Source: Mucilaginibacter segetis (GTDB lineage Bacteria > Bacteroidota > Bacteroidia > Sphingobacteriales > Sphingobacteriaceae). Taken from it: a DNA stretch of 64,000 bases. The stretch is taken from positions 620,001 through 684,000 of the forward strand of contig NZ_JAEHFW010000003.1 in assembly GCF_016522075.1 (NCBI RefSeq), written 5' to 3'. The notes beneath the pieces are model-generated. The model was not told the origin of the DNA, did not search any database, and saw only the letters and a list, made by a program, of their open reading frames with translations. The position numbers and the translations under genes were made by a program. This document shows, piece after piece, positions 17,757 to 27,570 of the stretch (position 1 is the stretch's first letter; each line of letters starts with the position of its first letter).

Positions 17757-18440
17757 TTATCCGATGTTAACATCTTCGAGTACGCGGCCGTTTTCGCATT
17801 TAATGATACGCGAAGGAAAGGTGCGGATAATATGATAATCGTGCGTAGCAACTACCACTGCTGTTCCCGATAAACTGATCTGTTTTAATAATAAAACAAT
17901 TTCTTCTGAAGTATCGGGGTCAAGATTTCCGGTTGGTTCATCTGCTAATATAATCTCGGGGTTATTAAGCAGTGCACGGGCTATAACCACTCGCTGCTGC
18001 TCGCCACCTGATAGCTCATGCGGCATCTTTTTTAATTTGGAGCGTAACCCAACTTTTTCGAGTACATCTAAAATACGATCGGCTATTTGTTTTTTGTCTG
18101 TCCAGCCGGTGGCGCGCATAACAAACTGCAGGTTTTGCTCTACAGACCGGTCTGTAAGTAATTGAAAATCCTGGAAAACTATACCCAGCTTACGACGCAG
18201 AAAAGGTATATCCTTGTCGGCCAGTTTGCCTAAAGCATACCCAACAGCATAACCCGAGCCGCTTGAAATGTACAGATCGCCATATAATATTTTTAGCAGA
18301 CTGCTTTTTCCTGAACCGGTTTGCCCGATAAGCCAGATAAAATCTCCTTTGTCAATATGTAAATTTACATTTGACAGTACCAGGTGTTTTTGCTGAAAAA
18401 TATCAACGCCGTTTAATTTTACTATGGTGTTTTCGATCAT
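17757..18440 (-). CDS. ftsE: FtsE-like cell-division ABC ATPase
   Basis: A 227-residue ABC ATPase of the FtsE/LolD/MacB type with Walker A GQTGSGKSSLL, Q-loop VFQDFQLL, signature LSGGEQQRV, and Walker B IILADEPTGNLDPD followed by THDYHII. Sequence character and length favour FtsE, which pairs with FtsX to control peptidoglycan hydrolysis at the division site. No ftsX is adjacent. It follows the 67-residue small protein gene by two bases and is probably coupled to it. Confidence 0.8.
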   Translation of the reverse strand: MIENTIVKLNGVDIFQQKHLVLSNVNLHIDKGDFIWLIGQTGSGKSSLLKILYGDLYISSGSGYAVGYALGKLADKDIPFLRRKLGIVFQDFQLLTDRSVEQNLQFVMRATGWTDKKQIADRILDVLEKVGLRSKLKKMPHELSGGEQQRVVIARALLNNPEIILADEPTGNLDPDTSEEIVLLLKQISLSGTAVVVATHDYHIIRTFPSRIIKCENGRVLEDVNIG

Positions 18441-18442
18441 TT

Positions 18443-18646
18443 TTATAGCTCCAATTTTAATATTTTACCAAAGGGCAGGTCTTTGATAAGATTCATAATA
18501 TAATCGTATTTATCACTAAGCCCTATTTTATCTAATGATTTTTCGGGCCTGTCCACTCTGAAATATGCAAGCAACGTAAATTTATCATCACGTAGTTGTA
18601 CATAATCCGGAATTTTAGCTACGCCTTTTACTTTTATTATATACAT
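18443..18646 (-). CDS. Small conserved-looking hypothetical protein upstream of ftsE
   Basis: A 67-residue protein, Lys/Leu rich, with alternating beta-like segments (MYIIKVKGVAKIPDYVQLRD and FTLLAYFRVDRPEK) followed by a helical end. There are no cysteines, signal peptide or membrane segment. It is not assignable to a family from motifs. Its stop lies two bases before the ftsE start, so the two genes are almost certainly cotranscribed and probably translationally coupled. Confidence 0.7.
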   Translation of the reverse strand: MYIIKVKGVAKIPDYVQLRDDKFTLLAYFRVDRPEKSLDKIGLSDKYDYIMNLIKDLPFGKILKLEL

Positions 18647-18726
18647 TTTAAAGTTCAGCCTTAAAAGCTATTATGAACAGGTGTTTTTTTGTTGCCTTTT
18701 TGCTTTCGCCCAAAGGTATTGTAATT

Positions 18727-19752
18727 TTAAAGATTTGACAAAAATTCCATCGTATCTACATTGTCGGCATAATCCCAAAGTTTAGGATACTGGCTTTGGC
18801 CAAAACCTGTTACTTGTGTTTTTGTTTGCAGGGTCATGTTGGTAACAACACATTGCAATTCATTTTCTTGCCTGTTCAATTGTTCTTTCAGTTGTTGCTG
18901 GTTGGTATAATTTTCATAATACAAGGCAGAAAGGGGGGAAGTAAGCCTGGTATCAGGTTTTAATAACAAAAAACCATTATCTAAATGCTCATCGCGGTTT
19001 ACCAGGTAGATGGATTTATTATAATCGTAATTGTTATTGTATTTATGGTGATGTATTATAGCCTGATGCCCTTCAATTGATTCAAAAAAGAAATTGAAGT
19101 TATAGCTATCCGGCACAAATAATTTTGAAACGTTACGACAGCCAAGGCCATAATAGTCAAAAATATCATTACCGAGTTTAAATAATTCATCCGCAGTTTC
19201 CTGTCCTGATAAAACGGCTATGCTATTGCGGTTTTTACGGATAATGTGCGGCACCTTACTAAAGTAGTATTCAAAATAGCGGGAAGTGTTATTGCTTCCG
19301 GTGGCGATAATGGCATCGAAATTTTCTAAACGGTCAACAAAACTGAATTTGTTTTTATAGTCGTCGTTTATTTGCACTAATAAATTAAGCACGTATTTAA
19401 TTAGTCTTGTATCCTGCGAGGACGCCTTGATAAGCGCGTGGTTACCGCTTATCAGCGCGCATAATACATCGTGAAACCCCACAAGCGGTATGTTTCCGGC
19501 GAGTACTAAACCAACTTTTTTCTGTGATGTGTTATTTGCGGGGGGGTAATTATTCAGCCATTTTTCTAAATCATCCCTGTTTAGCATAGCGCCGTTGGCT
19601 TTAACCGCTTTTAATACGCTTTCCGGCGTAAACCAGGCGTTATAATGGCGTTCCGACTCAATTATTTGCATTAGTTCTGCATCGGGATGACTTAAGCGAT
19701 CTCCTAACCTGCTGAAAGTATTTATAATAGTAGCAATATCTGATTTTGACAT
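18727..19752 (-). CDS. Acyl-CoA reductase (LuxC-like)
   Basis: A 341-residue LuxC-family NADPH-dependent acyl-CoA or acyl-protein reductase of the aldehyde dehydrogenase fold. The nucleotide-binding segment GLVLAGNIPLVGFHDVL (about 80-96), the IIATGSNNTSRYFEYYF segment and the catalytic cysteine in YYGLGCRNVSKLF (about 200) are clear. It produces a fatty aldehyde from an acyl thioester. It is divergent from a 2[4Fe-4S] ferredoxin with a 102-base shared promoter region; the pairing suggests shared regulation. It is somewhat shorter than LuxC of luminous bacteria. Confidence 0.85.
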   Translation of the reverse strand: MSKSDIATIINTFSRLGDRLSHPDAELMQIIESERHYNAWFTPESVLKAVKANGAMLNRDDLEKWLNNYPPANNTSQKKVGLVLAGNIPLVGFHDVLCALISGNHALIKASSQDTRLIKYVLNLLVQINDDYKNKFSFVDRLENFDAIIATGSNNTSRYFEYYFSKVPHIIRKNRNSIAVLSGQETADELFKLGNDIFDYYGLGCRNVSKLFVPDSYNFNFFFESIEGHQAIIHHHKYNNNYDYNKSIYLVNRDEHLDNGFLLLKPDTRLTSPLSALYYENYTNQQQLKEQLNRQENELQCVVTNMTLQTKTQVTGFGQSQYPKLWDYADNVDTMEFLSNL

Positions 19753-19792
19753 ATATATGTTAAGGTTTTAAACCCTTGAGGTGTTTTTTTGT

Positions 19793-19800
19793 TATATTTG
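19793..19800 (+). promoter_or_regulatory. Candidate -7 box for the 4Fe-4S ferredoxin
   Basis: TATATTTG fits TAnnTTTG and lies 54 bases before the ferredoxin ATG in the divergent region. A TTG at 19775-19777 gives a spacer of only 15 bases, short for this promoter class, so the -33 assignment is unsure. Confidence 0.45.
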
Positions 19801-19854
19801 CAAGCCTGAATATTTCGGGCAAAGTTAATTGAGAATATAAGACTTTTTTAAAAT

Positions 19855-20208
19855 ATGGCGATAATAATCACCGATGAATGCATAAACTGCGGAGCCTGCG
19901 AGCCAGAGTGTCCCAATAATGCTATTTATGATGCAGGCGCTTCGTGGCGTTTTTCTGATGGTACGGGCTTAAAGGGAGTAATTGATTTTGGCGACGGGAA
20001 TACGTTGAACGCAGAAGAGGCCCAGGCTGCTTTGTCTGACGATATTTATTATATCGTTCCGGATAAATGTACAGAGTGTGTTGGTTTTCATGATGAGCCG
20101 CAATGTGCTGCTGTTTGCCCTGTGGACTGCTGTGTGGATGACGAGGATGTACGTGAAACTAAAGAAGAATTACTGGCCAAAAAAGATTGGCTGCATATGG
20201 ATGAATAG
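19855..20208 (+). CDS. 2[4Fe-4S] ferredoxin
   Basis: A 117-residue low-potential electron carrier. Two cluster motifs are visible: [16 protein letters not shown] near the N-terminus and [22 protein letters not shown] near residue 75, with the longer loop typical of Alvin-type (Allochromatium-like) ferredoxins. A roughly 50-residue acidic insert separates the motifs. It has its own promoter-like box and a strong terminator, and is divergent from the acyl-CoA reductase. It may supply electrons to reductases, but no partner is proved by context. Confidence 0.92.
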   Translation: MAIIITDECINCGACEPECPNNAIYDAGASWRFSDGTGLKGVIDFGDGNTLNAEEAQAALSDDIYYIVPDKCTECVGFHDEPQCAAVCPVDCCVDDEDVRETKEELLAKKDWLHMDE

Positions 20209-20223
20209 CATTTAAGTTCATTT

Positions 20224-20261
20224 AAAAAAAGGGGAGGCAATGTTTTGCTTCCCCTTTTTTT
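20224..20261 (+). terminator. Terminator after ferredoxin
   Basis: GGGGAGGCAA (20231-20240) pairs with TTGCTTCCCC (20245-20254), one G-T pair included, flanked by A and T runs. It follows the ferredoxin stop by about 15 bases. Confidence 0.85.
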
Positions 20262-20306
20262 GTATGCGAACCTTTTTTTTATTTTTTGCGTAGAAGTTGT
20301 CATTAT

Positions 20307-21068
20307 ATGGAATACGGAATTTGTAATCTTGCTATAGTACCCCTTCGTGCGGAACCCAGCGATCGCAGCGAAATGATATCGCAACTATTGTTTGGTGAAG
20401 CTTTTGAGATAACCGAATGGACAAACAAATGGGCAAAAATTACCATGGCGATCGATGGTTACAGCGGATGGGTAGACAGGTTACAATTTACCATGTTAGG
20501 GCATATGGCTTATAAAAGCCTGCTGCAAAAGCCCGCTAAACTAACTTACAGACCCGTTACCCAGGCCTGGAAAATTATTGATAACTCCGTTATATTTTTG
20601 GCCGCCGGAAGTTCACTGGCTTTTTTAGAAGGTACAAGCAGTTTTATCGGCAACCAAAAATTTGAAATTATAGGGGAAATAGGAGAGAAGGATCATATTG
20701 CCAATATTGCCAAATCTTATTTAAACACGCCGTATTTGTGGGGAGGAAGAACTCATTTCGGTATTGATTGCTCGGGCCTTTCGCAGGTGGTGTACCGCCT
20801 TTGTGGAAAAAACATACCGCGTGATGCCTATTTACAGGCCGAATACGGGCAGGAGGTAAGTACTTTAAGTAAAGCGAAACTGGGCGACCTCGCTTTTTTT
20901 GATAATGAGGAAGGGCGTATAACCCACGTAGGCATTATTTTAAACCATGGCCAGATATTACATGCCTCAGGCAAGGTGAAGATTGACAGGATTGATGATG
21001 AAGGAATTTATTCGGAAGAGCAAAAACGTTACACTCATAAACTGAGTACTTTAAGGCGTTATTTTTAA
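20307..21068 (+). CDS. SH3 domain plus NlpC/P60 (C40) peptidase
   Basis: A 253-residue cell-wall hydrolase. The N-terminal 130 residues hold one or two bacterial SH3-like domains (VPLRAEPSDRSEMISQLLFGE). The C-terminal NlpC/P60 domain has the nucleophile in GIDCSGLSQVVYR, the conserved LGDLAFF segment, and the catalytic histidine in ITHVGIIL followed by LHASG. It probably cleaves gamma-D-Glu-diamino acid bonds of peptidoglycan peptides. No export signal is visible with the chosen ATG, suggesting a cytosolic muropeptide-recycling role; a TTG at 20286 would add seven residues without giving a signal. Confidence 0.88.
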   Translation: MEYGICNLAIVPLRAEPSDRSEMISQLLFGEAFEITEWTNKWAKITMAIDGYSGWVDRLQFTMLGHMAYKSLLQKPAKLTYRPVTQAWKIIDNSVIFLAAGSSLAFLEGTSSFIGNQKFEIIGEIGEKDHIANIAKSYLNTPYLWGGRTHFGIDCSGLSQVVYRLCGKNIPRDAYLQAEYGQEVSTLSKAKLGDLAFFDNEEGRITHVGIILNHGQILHASGKVKIDRIDDEGIYSEEQKRYTHKLSTLRRYF

Positions 21069-21967
21069 AATTGTATATCCCAGCAGATTACTTTTTTATC
21101 ATCACTGATAGATAGTAACTGATCGCCGTTCCAGGCCAGTTTGTTAACCGACAGGGCATGACTATCATACCCTTTTTCACGACTGATATTTTTGTAGAGT
21201 TTAAAATCATCTGCCCCCCAAATTTTAATGCTTTTATCCATACTTGCAGTTGCAAAATATGGCCGTGACGGATGGAAAAGGATATGGTTTACCGCGAAAA
21301 GGTGCGCAGGAATGTTATGAATAAGCGAATAGGTTTTGGTATCCCATATTTTTACCTGTGCATCGCGAGCGCCGGATAACAGGAGGTCGGAATTTGGGGC
21401 AAATGCTATAGCAAAGACAGACATGGTATGCCCGATGAGTACCTTTATTAAGCTATAATCCTGAGCATCGTAGATGATAACACGATTATCCCGGCAGCCA
21501 AAAGCAATCCTGTCTTCCTGCTGATTAACTGTTATGCAACGGATGGTGTCATCTGCTACATTTATGGTATGCAATAATTCAAGGGTTTTTAAACTCCATA
21601 CTGATACCGACCCATCTTCGGACGCTACCAATAACTCGTCCTTTTTAATTACCGATTTTATGTCAAAAACAGGTTTGACATGATGACGTAACCTGTGAGT
21701 TATTTTTTGCTCAATAAAGTTAAACACCAAAACTTCGCCGCTACGCAAACCCGCGAATAATAAGGGATAGCCCGCTGGGCAATGCAACGCATAAATAGAA
21801 GCAGGCACCGGGAACATCACTTTAATAAAAGCATTCTCTTTCAGGCTCCACTCTACTACCCCTTTATCATTACCTCCCGTAAATAATATTCCGGGTTTTT
21901 GTGAAAGCTCCAATGTGAAAATAGGGTTACTATGGCCGGTAAGTTCAGCTGTTTTTTGTGCTTGCAT
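21065..21967 (-). CDS. WD40 repeat protein
   Basis: A 300-residue beta-propeller made of about seven WD40 repeats; typical endings are VSVWSLKTLE, VKIWDTKTYS and IKIWGADDFK. There is no signal peptide, so it is a cytosolic scaffold-like protein of unknown partner. It converges with the NlpC/P60 gene with their stop codons overlapping by a few bases. It lies downstream of the his operon on the same strand, but a gap of about 60 bases separates it from hisIE. Confidence 0.85.
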   Translation of the reverse strand: MQAQKTAELTGHSNPIFTLELSQKPGILFTGGNDKGVVEWSLKENAFIKVMFPVPASIYALHCPAGYPLLFAGLRSGEVLVFNFIEQKITHRLRHHVKPVFDIKSVIKKDELLVASEDGSVSVWSLKTLELLHTINVADDTIRCITVNQQEDRIAFGCRDNRVIIYDAQDYSLIKVLIGHTMSVFAIAFAPNSDLLLSGARDAQVKIWDTKTYSLIHNIPAHLFAVNHILFHPSRPYFATASMDKSIKIWGADDFKLYKNISREKGYDSHALSVNKLAWNGDQLLSISDDKKVICWDIQF

Positions 21968-22030
21968 ATGCTAATTTAGTAGATGAGCGATAACTAATAA
22001 TTATCGCACGTTTGGTATGGCCTCAAATTT

Positions 22031-22618
22031 TTATTTATGCCGTCCTTCTAAATTTTTGGCAATTGTACCAAGGTTTAAATTCTTTTCGCGCAGTAGTACC
22101 AACAGGTGAAAAACCAGATCTGATGCCTCATTTATCAGGTCCGTTTCTGTTTCTGCTAAAGCTGCAATTACCGTTTCAACGCCCTCTTCGCCAACTTTCT
22201 GCGCAATTTTATTGAGCCCTTTTTTACGCAGTTTATTTATGTAGGAACCCTCCTGTGGGTTGGTGTATCTGTCGTCAATAATGTTTTCTAATTCGCTGAT
22301 AAAGTTTTGATTAAACTCCGTTTTAAAACAACTGCGTGAGCCGGTGTGGCAGGTAGGACCATCGGCTTTTACTTTTATTAGCAGTGTATCGTTATCGCAA
22401 TCTATATGTATGTTTTTTACATGTAGGAAATTGCCGCTGGTTTCACCTTTTGTCCATAAGCGGTTTTTTGAGCGCGAGTAAAAGGTAACTATATTTTCTG
22501 TTACTGTTTTATCGTAAGCTTCCTTGTTCATGTAACCGAGCATCAGCACTTCAAGTGTTTGATCATCCTGTATCACTACCGGCACCAACCCGTTTGTTTT
22601 ATCAAAATCTATTTCCAT
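22031..22618 (-). CDS. hisIE: Bifunctional phosphoribosyl-AMP cyclohydrolase / phosphoribosyl-ATP pyrophosphatase
   Basis: Steps 2 and 3 of histidine synthesis in one 195-residue chain. The N-terminal HisI domain (1-105) has the metal and substrate motifs [33 protein letters not shown] and [10 protein letters not shown]. The C-terminal HisE domain (about 110-195) has [12 protein letters not shown] and [14 protein letters not shown]. It is the last gene of the operon and overlaps the preceding acetyltransferase by ten bases. Confidence 0.95.
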   Translation of the reverse strand: MEIDFDKTNGLVPVVIQDDQTLEVLMLGYMNKEAYDKTVTENIVTFYSRSKNRLWTKGETSGNFLHVKNIHIDCDNDTLLIKVKADGPTCHTGSRSCFKTEFNQNFISELENIIDDRYTNPQEGSYINKLRKKGLNKIAQKVGEEGVETVIAALAETETDLINEASDLVFHLLVLLREKNLNLGTIAKNLEGRHK

Positions 22619-23121
22619 TCCTCTTTTTTAATAGCATATACTACACCCGGCTGGCATCCGCAGCTTTGATCGTACTGGTATTTCATGCCTAATTTAGTAA
22701 ATACATTAATAGAAGGGGTATTATCCTTCATTGCTGTACCAATAATTTTATCTAACATAAGCGTGTTAAAGCCGAAGGTCAAACTTGCGTTGGCTGCCTC
22801 GGTAGCGTAACCTAATCCGCGATGGCGTTTCAGTAACCGATATCCAATATCCACCTGTTCTTTATCGCTTATATATTTTAAACCGCACCAGCCAATATAT
22901 TCACCGCTTTGTTTAATGAGTACACTTAAGCGGCCCATATTATATTTTTCGTACTGATCGTATCCTGCAATAAATGCTTCCGCATCAGTGAGTGAATTAA
23001 ATGGCACATCTCCCGTGAAACGCCTTATATCATCGTCGGCGTAAAGTTCCATCATTGGTGACGCATCGTCTTTTAAAAATGGCCGCATTATCAACCTATC
23101 AGTTATTAATTGTAGGTTCAT
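22609..23121 (-). CDS. GNAT family N-acetyltransferase inside the his operon
   Basis: A 170-residue RimJ/RimL-type acetyltransferase: [20 protein letters not shown] at the start, an IGWCGLKYI strand, and the acetyl-CoA-binding [11 protein letters not shown] followed by INVFTKLGM. It lies directly after hisF (adjacent bases) and overlaps hisIE by ten bases, so it is translated from the his mRNA. No histidine-pathway role is known for such enzymes; whether it modifies a ribosomal protein, an amino acid or a metabolite cannot be told. Confidence 0.85.
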   Translation of the reverse strand: MNLQLITDRLIMRPFLKDDASPMMELYADDDIRRFTGDVPFNSLTDAEAFIAGYDQYEKYNMGRLSVLIKQSGEYIGWCGLKYISDKEQVDIGYRLLKRHRGLGYATEAANASLTFGFNTLMLDKIIGTAMKDNTPSINVFTKLGMKYQYDQSCGCQPGVVYAIKKEEWK

Positions 23122-23874
23122 TTATCTTACTTCTATCTGATGTGCCTTTAAAGCTGATTTAAGATCAGGTATCAGGATCTCACCGTAATGAAATACCGAA
23201 GCTGCTAAAGCGGCATCCACTTCGCTCTGCTGAAAAACATCCACAAAATGCTGTACCGAACCCGCGCCACCCGAAGCAATTACGGGGATGTTTACAGCAT
23301 TGTTCACCAAAGTTAACAAACCGTTATCAAAACCACTCTTTGTACCGTCATGATCCATTGAAGTAAGCAGTATTTCGCCTGCACCACGGCTTTCGGCTTC
23401 CAATATCCATTCCAGCGTTTGTTTTTCAGTAGGCAGGCGTCCTCCGTTCAAATACACAATATTTTTATCATCCATTACGCGGGTATCTACCGCAACAATT
23501 ACAAATTGCACACCAAATGCTTTAGCCAGTTCATCAATTAATGCGGGGTTGCGCACCGCGGCAGAGTTGATCGATATTTTATCAGCTCCGGCATTCAATA
23601 AAGCATCCGCATCGGCTATCTCATTAATACCTCCGCCTATAGTAAATGGAATATTGATTTGCCTTGCTACTGCCTTTACCAGTTCAACCATGGTTTTGCG
23701 GCGCTCAACTGTGGCGGTAATATCTAAAAAAACAAGCTCATCCGCGCCTTGCTGCGAGTAATTCCAGGCCAGTTCAACCGGGTCGCCGGCATCACGCAGG
23801 TCAACAAAGTTCACACCTTTTACGGTGCGACCGTTTTTTACATCTAAACAGGGAATAATTCGTTTTGCGAGCAT
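23122..23874 (-). CDS. hisF: Imidazole glycerol phosphate synthase cyclase subunit HisF
   Basis: A 250-residue (beta/alpha)8 barrel. The catalytic Asp is in [18 protein letters not shown] (Asp11), the second Asp in VVAVDTRVM (about 130), and the phosphate-binding GGGIN and ASGGAGS loops are conserved. With HisH it converts PRFAR and glutamine-derived ammonia to imidazole glycerol phosphate and AICAR. A 65-base gap with a GC-rich hairpin separates it from hisA. Confidence 0.97.
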   Translation of the reverse strand: MLAKRIIPCLDVKNGRTVKGVNFVDLRDAGDPVELAWNYSQQGADELVFLDITATVERRKTMVELVKAVARQINIPFTIGGGINEIADADALLNAGADKISINSAAVRNPALIDELAKAFGVQFVIVAVDTRVMDDKNIVYLNGGRLPTEKQTLEWILEAESRGAGEILLTSMDHDGTKSGFDNGLLTLVNNAVNIPVIASGGAGSVQHFVDVFQQSEVDAALAASVFHYGEILIPDLKSALKAHQIEVR

Positions 23875-23902
23875 AAATTACAGGAGCGTGGTGCCAGATT
23901 CA

Positions 23903-23937
23903 AAAACTCCCCCTTCAGGGAGCTGCGGGGGGCTTGG
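23903..23937. repeat. GC-rich hairpin between hisA and hisF
   Basis: Runs CTCCCCC (23907-23913) and GCGGGGGG (23925-23932) can pair, with an alternative CTCCC/GGGAG stem inside. The sequence resembles dispersed intergenic repeats recalled from Sphingobacteriaceae; only one clear copy is in this window. In the middle of an operon it may set mRNA stability or act as a partial terminator. Confidence 0.45.
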
Positions 23938-23939
23938 TT

Positions 23940-24689
23940 TTATATCGACATTAATGATTCCAGATTCCAGTTTTTTATTTCATCAATGCTTATGCGATTT
24001 TCATATATGGCTTTACCAACCACACATGACTCTACCTTTATTTTGCTCAATTCTTCAATATCTGCCATTGAACTTACCCCGCCGGAAGCTATTAACTTGA
24101 TAAACGGCGAGTGATCAAGCAGTTTTTGATATAGTTTTACTCCGGCTCCGCCTAACTTGCCATCTTTATTAATATCTGTACATAAAAATCTGAAAAAACC
24201 TAAAGCCAGGCACTTATCTACATAGTCCATTAGCTTGATAGGAGAGCTTTCCATCCATCCGGAGTATTTGATTACTTCGTCCAATACATCAATAGCTATA
24301 ACCACCTGATTGGAGCATTTATCGCGCCCGCAGATGGCTTTACCTAATTCCGGAAGAAAAGATGGGTTGGTAAGCGCCTGTGTGCCCACAATTACCCGAT
24401 GTACGCCCGAATCTATCAGTTCCTTCACTTTGTCAATGCTACGTATCCCTCCGCCATATTGTACCTGCATATCTGTTTTACGGATCACATCAAATAAATA
24501 CTGCTGATTACTGAAATCGTTTTTAGCGCCGTTGAGGTCAATGATATGAATAAAGTTAGTACCGTTTGACTGATACTTCTCAATCATCTCTTCGAGTGTA
24601 ACCTCATATTCGGTTACCTGTTCGTAATCACCTTCGCGAAGGCGCACGACTTTTTTATTCAGAATATCAATAGCGGGAATAATATACAT
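23940..24689 (-). CDS. hisA: ProFAR isomerase HisA
   Basis: A 249-residue (beta/alpha)8 isomerase that opens the ribose ring of ProFAR to PRFAR. The catalytic Asp in YIIPAIDILNKKVVRLREGDY (Asp8), the second in CTDINKDGKLGG (about 170) and phosphate loops YGGGIRS and ASGGVSS are present. Three bases separate it from hisH upstream. Confidence 0.96.
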   Translation of the reverse strand: MYIIPAIDILNKKVVRLREGDYEQVTEYEVTLEEMIEKYQSNGTNFIHIIDLNGAKNDFSNQQYLFDVIRKTDMQVQYGGGIRSIDKVKELIDSGVHRVIVGTQALTNPSFLPELGKAICGRDKCSNQVVIAIDVLDEVIKYSGWMESSPIKLMDYVDKCLALGFFRFLCTDINKDGKLGGAGVKLYQKLLDHSPFIKLIASGGVSSMADIEELSKIKVESCVVGKAIYENRISIDEIKNWNLESLMSI

Positions 24690-24692
24690 GAT

Positions 24693-25346
24693 TTAAATTT
24701 TTGAGAAGTTTGTTAATAATGTTTCGCCATACACACCTGACTTTTCCGGATGAAACTGCACACCGTAAAAATTATCAAGCCAAATTGATGCCGAAAATTT
24801 ATTTATATAACTTGTTGATGATAAAGTGTATAAATGGTCATACTCAATAAAGTATGAATGTACAAAGTAAAAATGTGATCCGGCCGGAATATTTTTAAAT
24901 AAAGGATTTTCCTTTTCCTGATACACCTGGTTCCAGCCCGTGTGCGGAACTTTAAATGTGGTATTACCTGCAAATTTAAGGGTTTTTACCGGGAATATGT
25001 TCAGCATGTCGGCGTCACCTTCCTCCGACCAGGAGGTTAACAGTTGCATGCCTACACAAATACCCAATGTTGGCTTTTTTAATGCCTTTATTTTGGGCAC
25101 AAGGCCAGTTTGCTCCAATTTATTCATGGCTGCTCCTGCATGGCCAACACCGGGAATGATATAGCGATCAAATTTTTCAAAATCTGTTTCCGTGTACACC
25201 ATTCCGTAAGGAATGTTTAAACGCTCTAAGGCTGCCGTAAGCGAAAATATATTCCCCGCACCATACCGGATGATTCCTATACGGGGGCCATCAGGCGAAA
25301 TGCCTGGCAATGCTGTAGCTGTATCTGGCTGATTGTTATCGGTCAT
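24693..25346 (-). CDS. hisH: Imidazole glycerol phosphate synthase glutaminase subunit HisH
   Basis: A class I glutamine amidotransferase of 217 residues supplying ammonia to HisF. The nucleophile is in GICVGMQLL, the His-x-Glu pair in FHPEKSGVYG, and the start IGIIRYGAGNIFSL is typical. ATG 25346 was preferred to a GTG nine bases upstream because the latter falls inside a CACCTC...GAGGTG inverted repeat (25353-25378). The roughly 20 residues before the conserved strand are longer than usual and Pro/Asp rich. Confidence 0.95.
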   Translation of the reverse strand: MTDNNQPDTATALPGISPDGPRIGIIRYGAGNIFSLTAALERLNIPYGMVYTETDFEKFDRYIIPGVGHAGAAMNKLEQTGLVPKIKALKKPTLGICVGMQLLTSWSEEGDADMLNIFPVKTLKFAGNTTFKVPHTGWNQVYQEKENPLFKNIPAGSHFYFVHSYFIEYDHLYTLSSTSYINKFSASIWLDNFYGVQFHPEKSGVYGETLLTNFSKI

Positions 25347-25380
25347 TTGGAGCACCTCATGTTAAGGAATGGGAGGTGAA

Positions 25381-26526
25381 TTATAAAACCCCTTTTGTAC
25401 TTGGTAAAACCATTTTGTTCACATCTCTTTTAACAGCCATTTTTATAGCTTTTGCAAAGGCTTTAAATATAGCTTCTATTTTATGATGTTCGTTTTGCCC
25501 TTCAGCTTTTATATTCAAGTTGCATTTTGCCGCGTCGCTGAACGATTTGAAAAAATGATAGAACATCTCTGTTGGTACATCGCCAACCTTTTCTCTGTTA
25601 AATACGGCATCCCATACTATCCAGTTTCTGCCGCCAAAATCAATAGCCGCCTGTGCAAGGCAATCATCCATCGGCAAGCAAAAACCATAACGCTCAATTC
25701 CCATTTTATTGCCTAAAGCTTTAGCAAAAACTTCGCCTAAGGCAATACCGGTATCTTCAATGGTATGGTGCTCGTCAATATGCAGGTCGCCTTTAGCAGT
25801 TACGGTCAGGTCCATACTGCCATGCCGGGCAATCTGGTCAAGCATATGATCAAAAAAGTGTAATCCGGTTGATATATTTGCTTCGCCTGTGCCGTCCAAA
25901 TTAAGCTTTATGTAAATATCCGTTTCTTTTGTTGTGCGTTTATGTTCTATCTCCCGTTCGCCTAATTTTAAAAACTCATATATCTTTTTCCAGTCGGGTG
26001 TTTCCAATACAACCGCGCTGGTAATATCTTCTTTCCCGGTAAATTCTCCGGCCCCTAATGAGGGATCATTGTTTAACCAAATACCTTTAGCCCCTAAATT
26101 TTTTGCTAAAAGCATGTCGTTTTTACGGTCGCCTATTACAAAGGAGTTGGCCAGATCGTATCTGGTGGTATCAAAATACTGCGTAAGTAAAGCTGTACCC
26201 GGTTTGCGGGTAGGGGCATTGTCGGCAGCAAAAGTGCGATCGATATATTGGGTTTTAAAGTTTACCCCTTCATTGCCGAATGTTTTGATGATGAGGTTGT
26301 GTACCGGCCAAAAAGTGTCTTCGGGATAAGAAGCCGTACCCAAACCATCCTGATTGGTGATCATGATCAACTCATAGTCCAATTCAGCTGCTATTTTGGG
26401 CAGATATTGTAAAGCACCGGGATAAAAGGTCAGCTTTTCAAACGAATCAATTTGTTCATCCGGTGTTTCCAGTATCATGGTACCATCGCGGTCAATAAAA
26501 AGTATTTTTTGCAGCAGCTTGCTCAT
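25381..26526 (-). CDS. hisB: Bifunctional histidinol-phosphatase / imidazoleglycerol-phosphate dehydratase
   Basis: A 381-residue fusion like E. coli HisB. The N-terminal HAD phosphatase (1-170) has FIDRDGTMI and the [10 protein letters not shown] loop. The C-terminal IGP dehydratase (about 185-381) has the manganese-binding [14 protein letters not shown] and EHHKIEA motifs. It catalyses steps 6 and 8. Its ATG overlaps the hisC stop by four bases (ATGA), showing translational coupling. Confidence 0.96.
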   Translation of the reverse strand: MSKLLQKILFIDRDGTMILETPDEQIDSFEKLTFYPGALQYLPKIAAELDYELIMITNQDGLGTASYPEDTFWPVHNLIIKTFGNEGVNFKTQYIDRTFAADNAPTRKPGTALLTQYFDTTRYDLANSFVIGDRKNDMLLAKNLGAKGIWLNNDPSLGAGEFTGKEDITSAVVLETPDWKKIYEFLKLGEREIEHKRTTKETDIYIKLNLDGTGEANISTGLHFFDHMLDQIARHGSMDLTVTAKGDLHIDEHHTIEDTGIALGEVFAKALGNKMGIERYGFCLPMDDCLAQAAIDFGGRNWIVWDAVFNREKVGDVPTEMFYHFFKSFSDAAKCNLNIKAEGQNEHHKIEAIFKAFAKAIKMAVKRDVNKMVLPSTKGVL

Positions 26527-27569
26527 TTATATTGCTGTAAAGTTTCTATCAGTACGTTGTTTTCTGAGGGCGTGCCAATGGTAATACGCAGGCAGCCTTC
26601 GCATAATTCCACCTTTGAACGGTCGCGGATAATAATGCCCTTGCTTACCAGATAATCATATATCTTTTTAGGGTCGCTTGTTTTCACCAGTATAAAGTTA
26701 GCATCAGAAGGGTAAATATCCTGCACAAACCCGAATTCTTTTAAGCGGAGCACCAGGTTGTCGCGCTGCTCCAATGTTTCTTTTATCCAGTTATTTACCT
26801 GCTGCACATTGTTTAATGCCTCCAGTGCTAATTGTTGTGATGCCTCATTTACGTTATAAGGAGGTTTAACCTTGTTCATTACCTCAATTATCTCTTCGCT
26901 GGCGAAAGCCATGCCTACACGTAATCCTGCCAGTCCCCAGGCTTTAGAAAGCGTTTGCAATACCACCAGGTTAGCATACTCGGTAAGTTCCTGGATAAAG
27001 CTTTTTTGCCTGCTGAAATTGATGTAAGCCTCATCTATTACCACCAGGCCGCTAAAGTTTGCCAGCAGCGTTTCAATATCATCGCGGTTAATGGAGTTGC
27101 CTGTAGGGTTATTTGGCGAGCAGATGAAAATAAGTTTGGTGTGTTTATCTATTGCCTCGGCAATGCCTTCCATATCAAGCTGATAATCGGGCGTAAGCAA
27201 TACCTTGCGGGCCTCAACATCATTTATATTGGCAGATACCTGGTACATACCATAAGTTGGCGGTACAATGATCACATTATCCACACCGGGGTTACAAAAG
27301 CTGCGAAAAAGAATGTCGATCGCCTCATCGCTACCGTTGCCCAGGAAAATATTGCGGGCCGGCACACCTTTTATTTCGCTCAGTCGTATTTTAACTTTGT
27401 ATTGCAGCGGATCGGGGTAACGGTTATAGGCCGTATGTAATGGAGAGCCGAAAGCATTTTCATTCGCGTCTAAAAATACGCTGGCCTCACCGGTATACTC
27501 ATCCCTTGCCGATGAATAAGGGGTGAGGTTTTTGATGTTCTCTCTAAGAAGATTATTTATATCGAACAT
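26523..27569 (-). CDS. hisC: Histidinol-phosphate aminotransferase
   Basis: A 348-residue class I/II PLP aminotransferase. The Schiff-base lysine is in [15 protein letters not shown], with substrate and cofactor motifs [20 protein letters not shown] and VIDEAYINF also present. It converts imidazole acetol phosphate to histidinol phosphate. The stop/start overlap with hisB and the one-base gap after the lipoprotein gene place it firmly in the operon. Confidence 0.96.
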   Translation of the reverse strand: MFDINNLLRENIKNLTPYSSARDEYTGEASVFLDANENAFGSPLHTAYNRYPDPLQYKVKIRLSEIKGVPARNIFLGNGSDEAIDILFRSFCNPGVDNVIIVPPTYGMYQVSANINDVEARKVLLTPDYQLDMEGIAEAIDKHTKLIFICSPNNPTGNSINRDDIETLLANFSGLVVIDEAYINFSRQKSFIQELTEYANLVVLQTLSKAWGLAGLRVGMAFASEEIIEVMNKVKPPYNVNEASQQLALEALNNVQQVNNWIKETLEQRDNLVLRLKEFGFVQDIYPSDANFILVKTSDPKKIYDYLVSKGIIIRDRSKVELCEGCLRITIGTPSENNVLIETLQQYK

Positions 27570-27570
27570 T

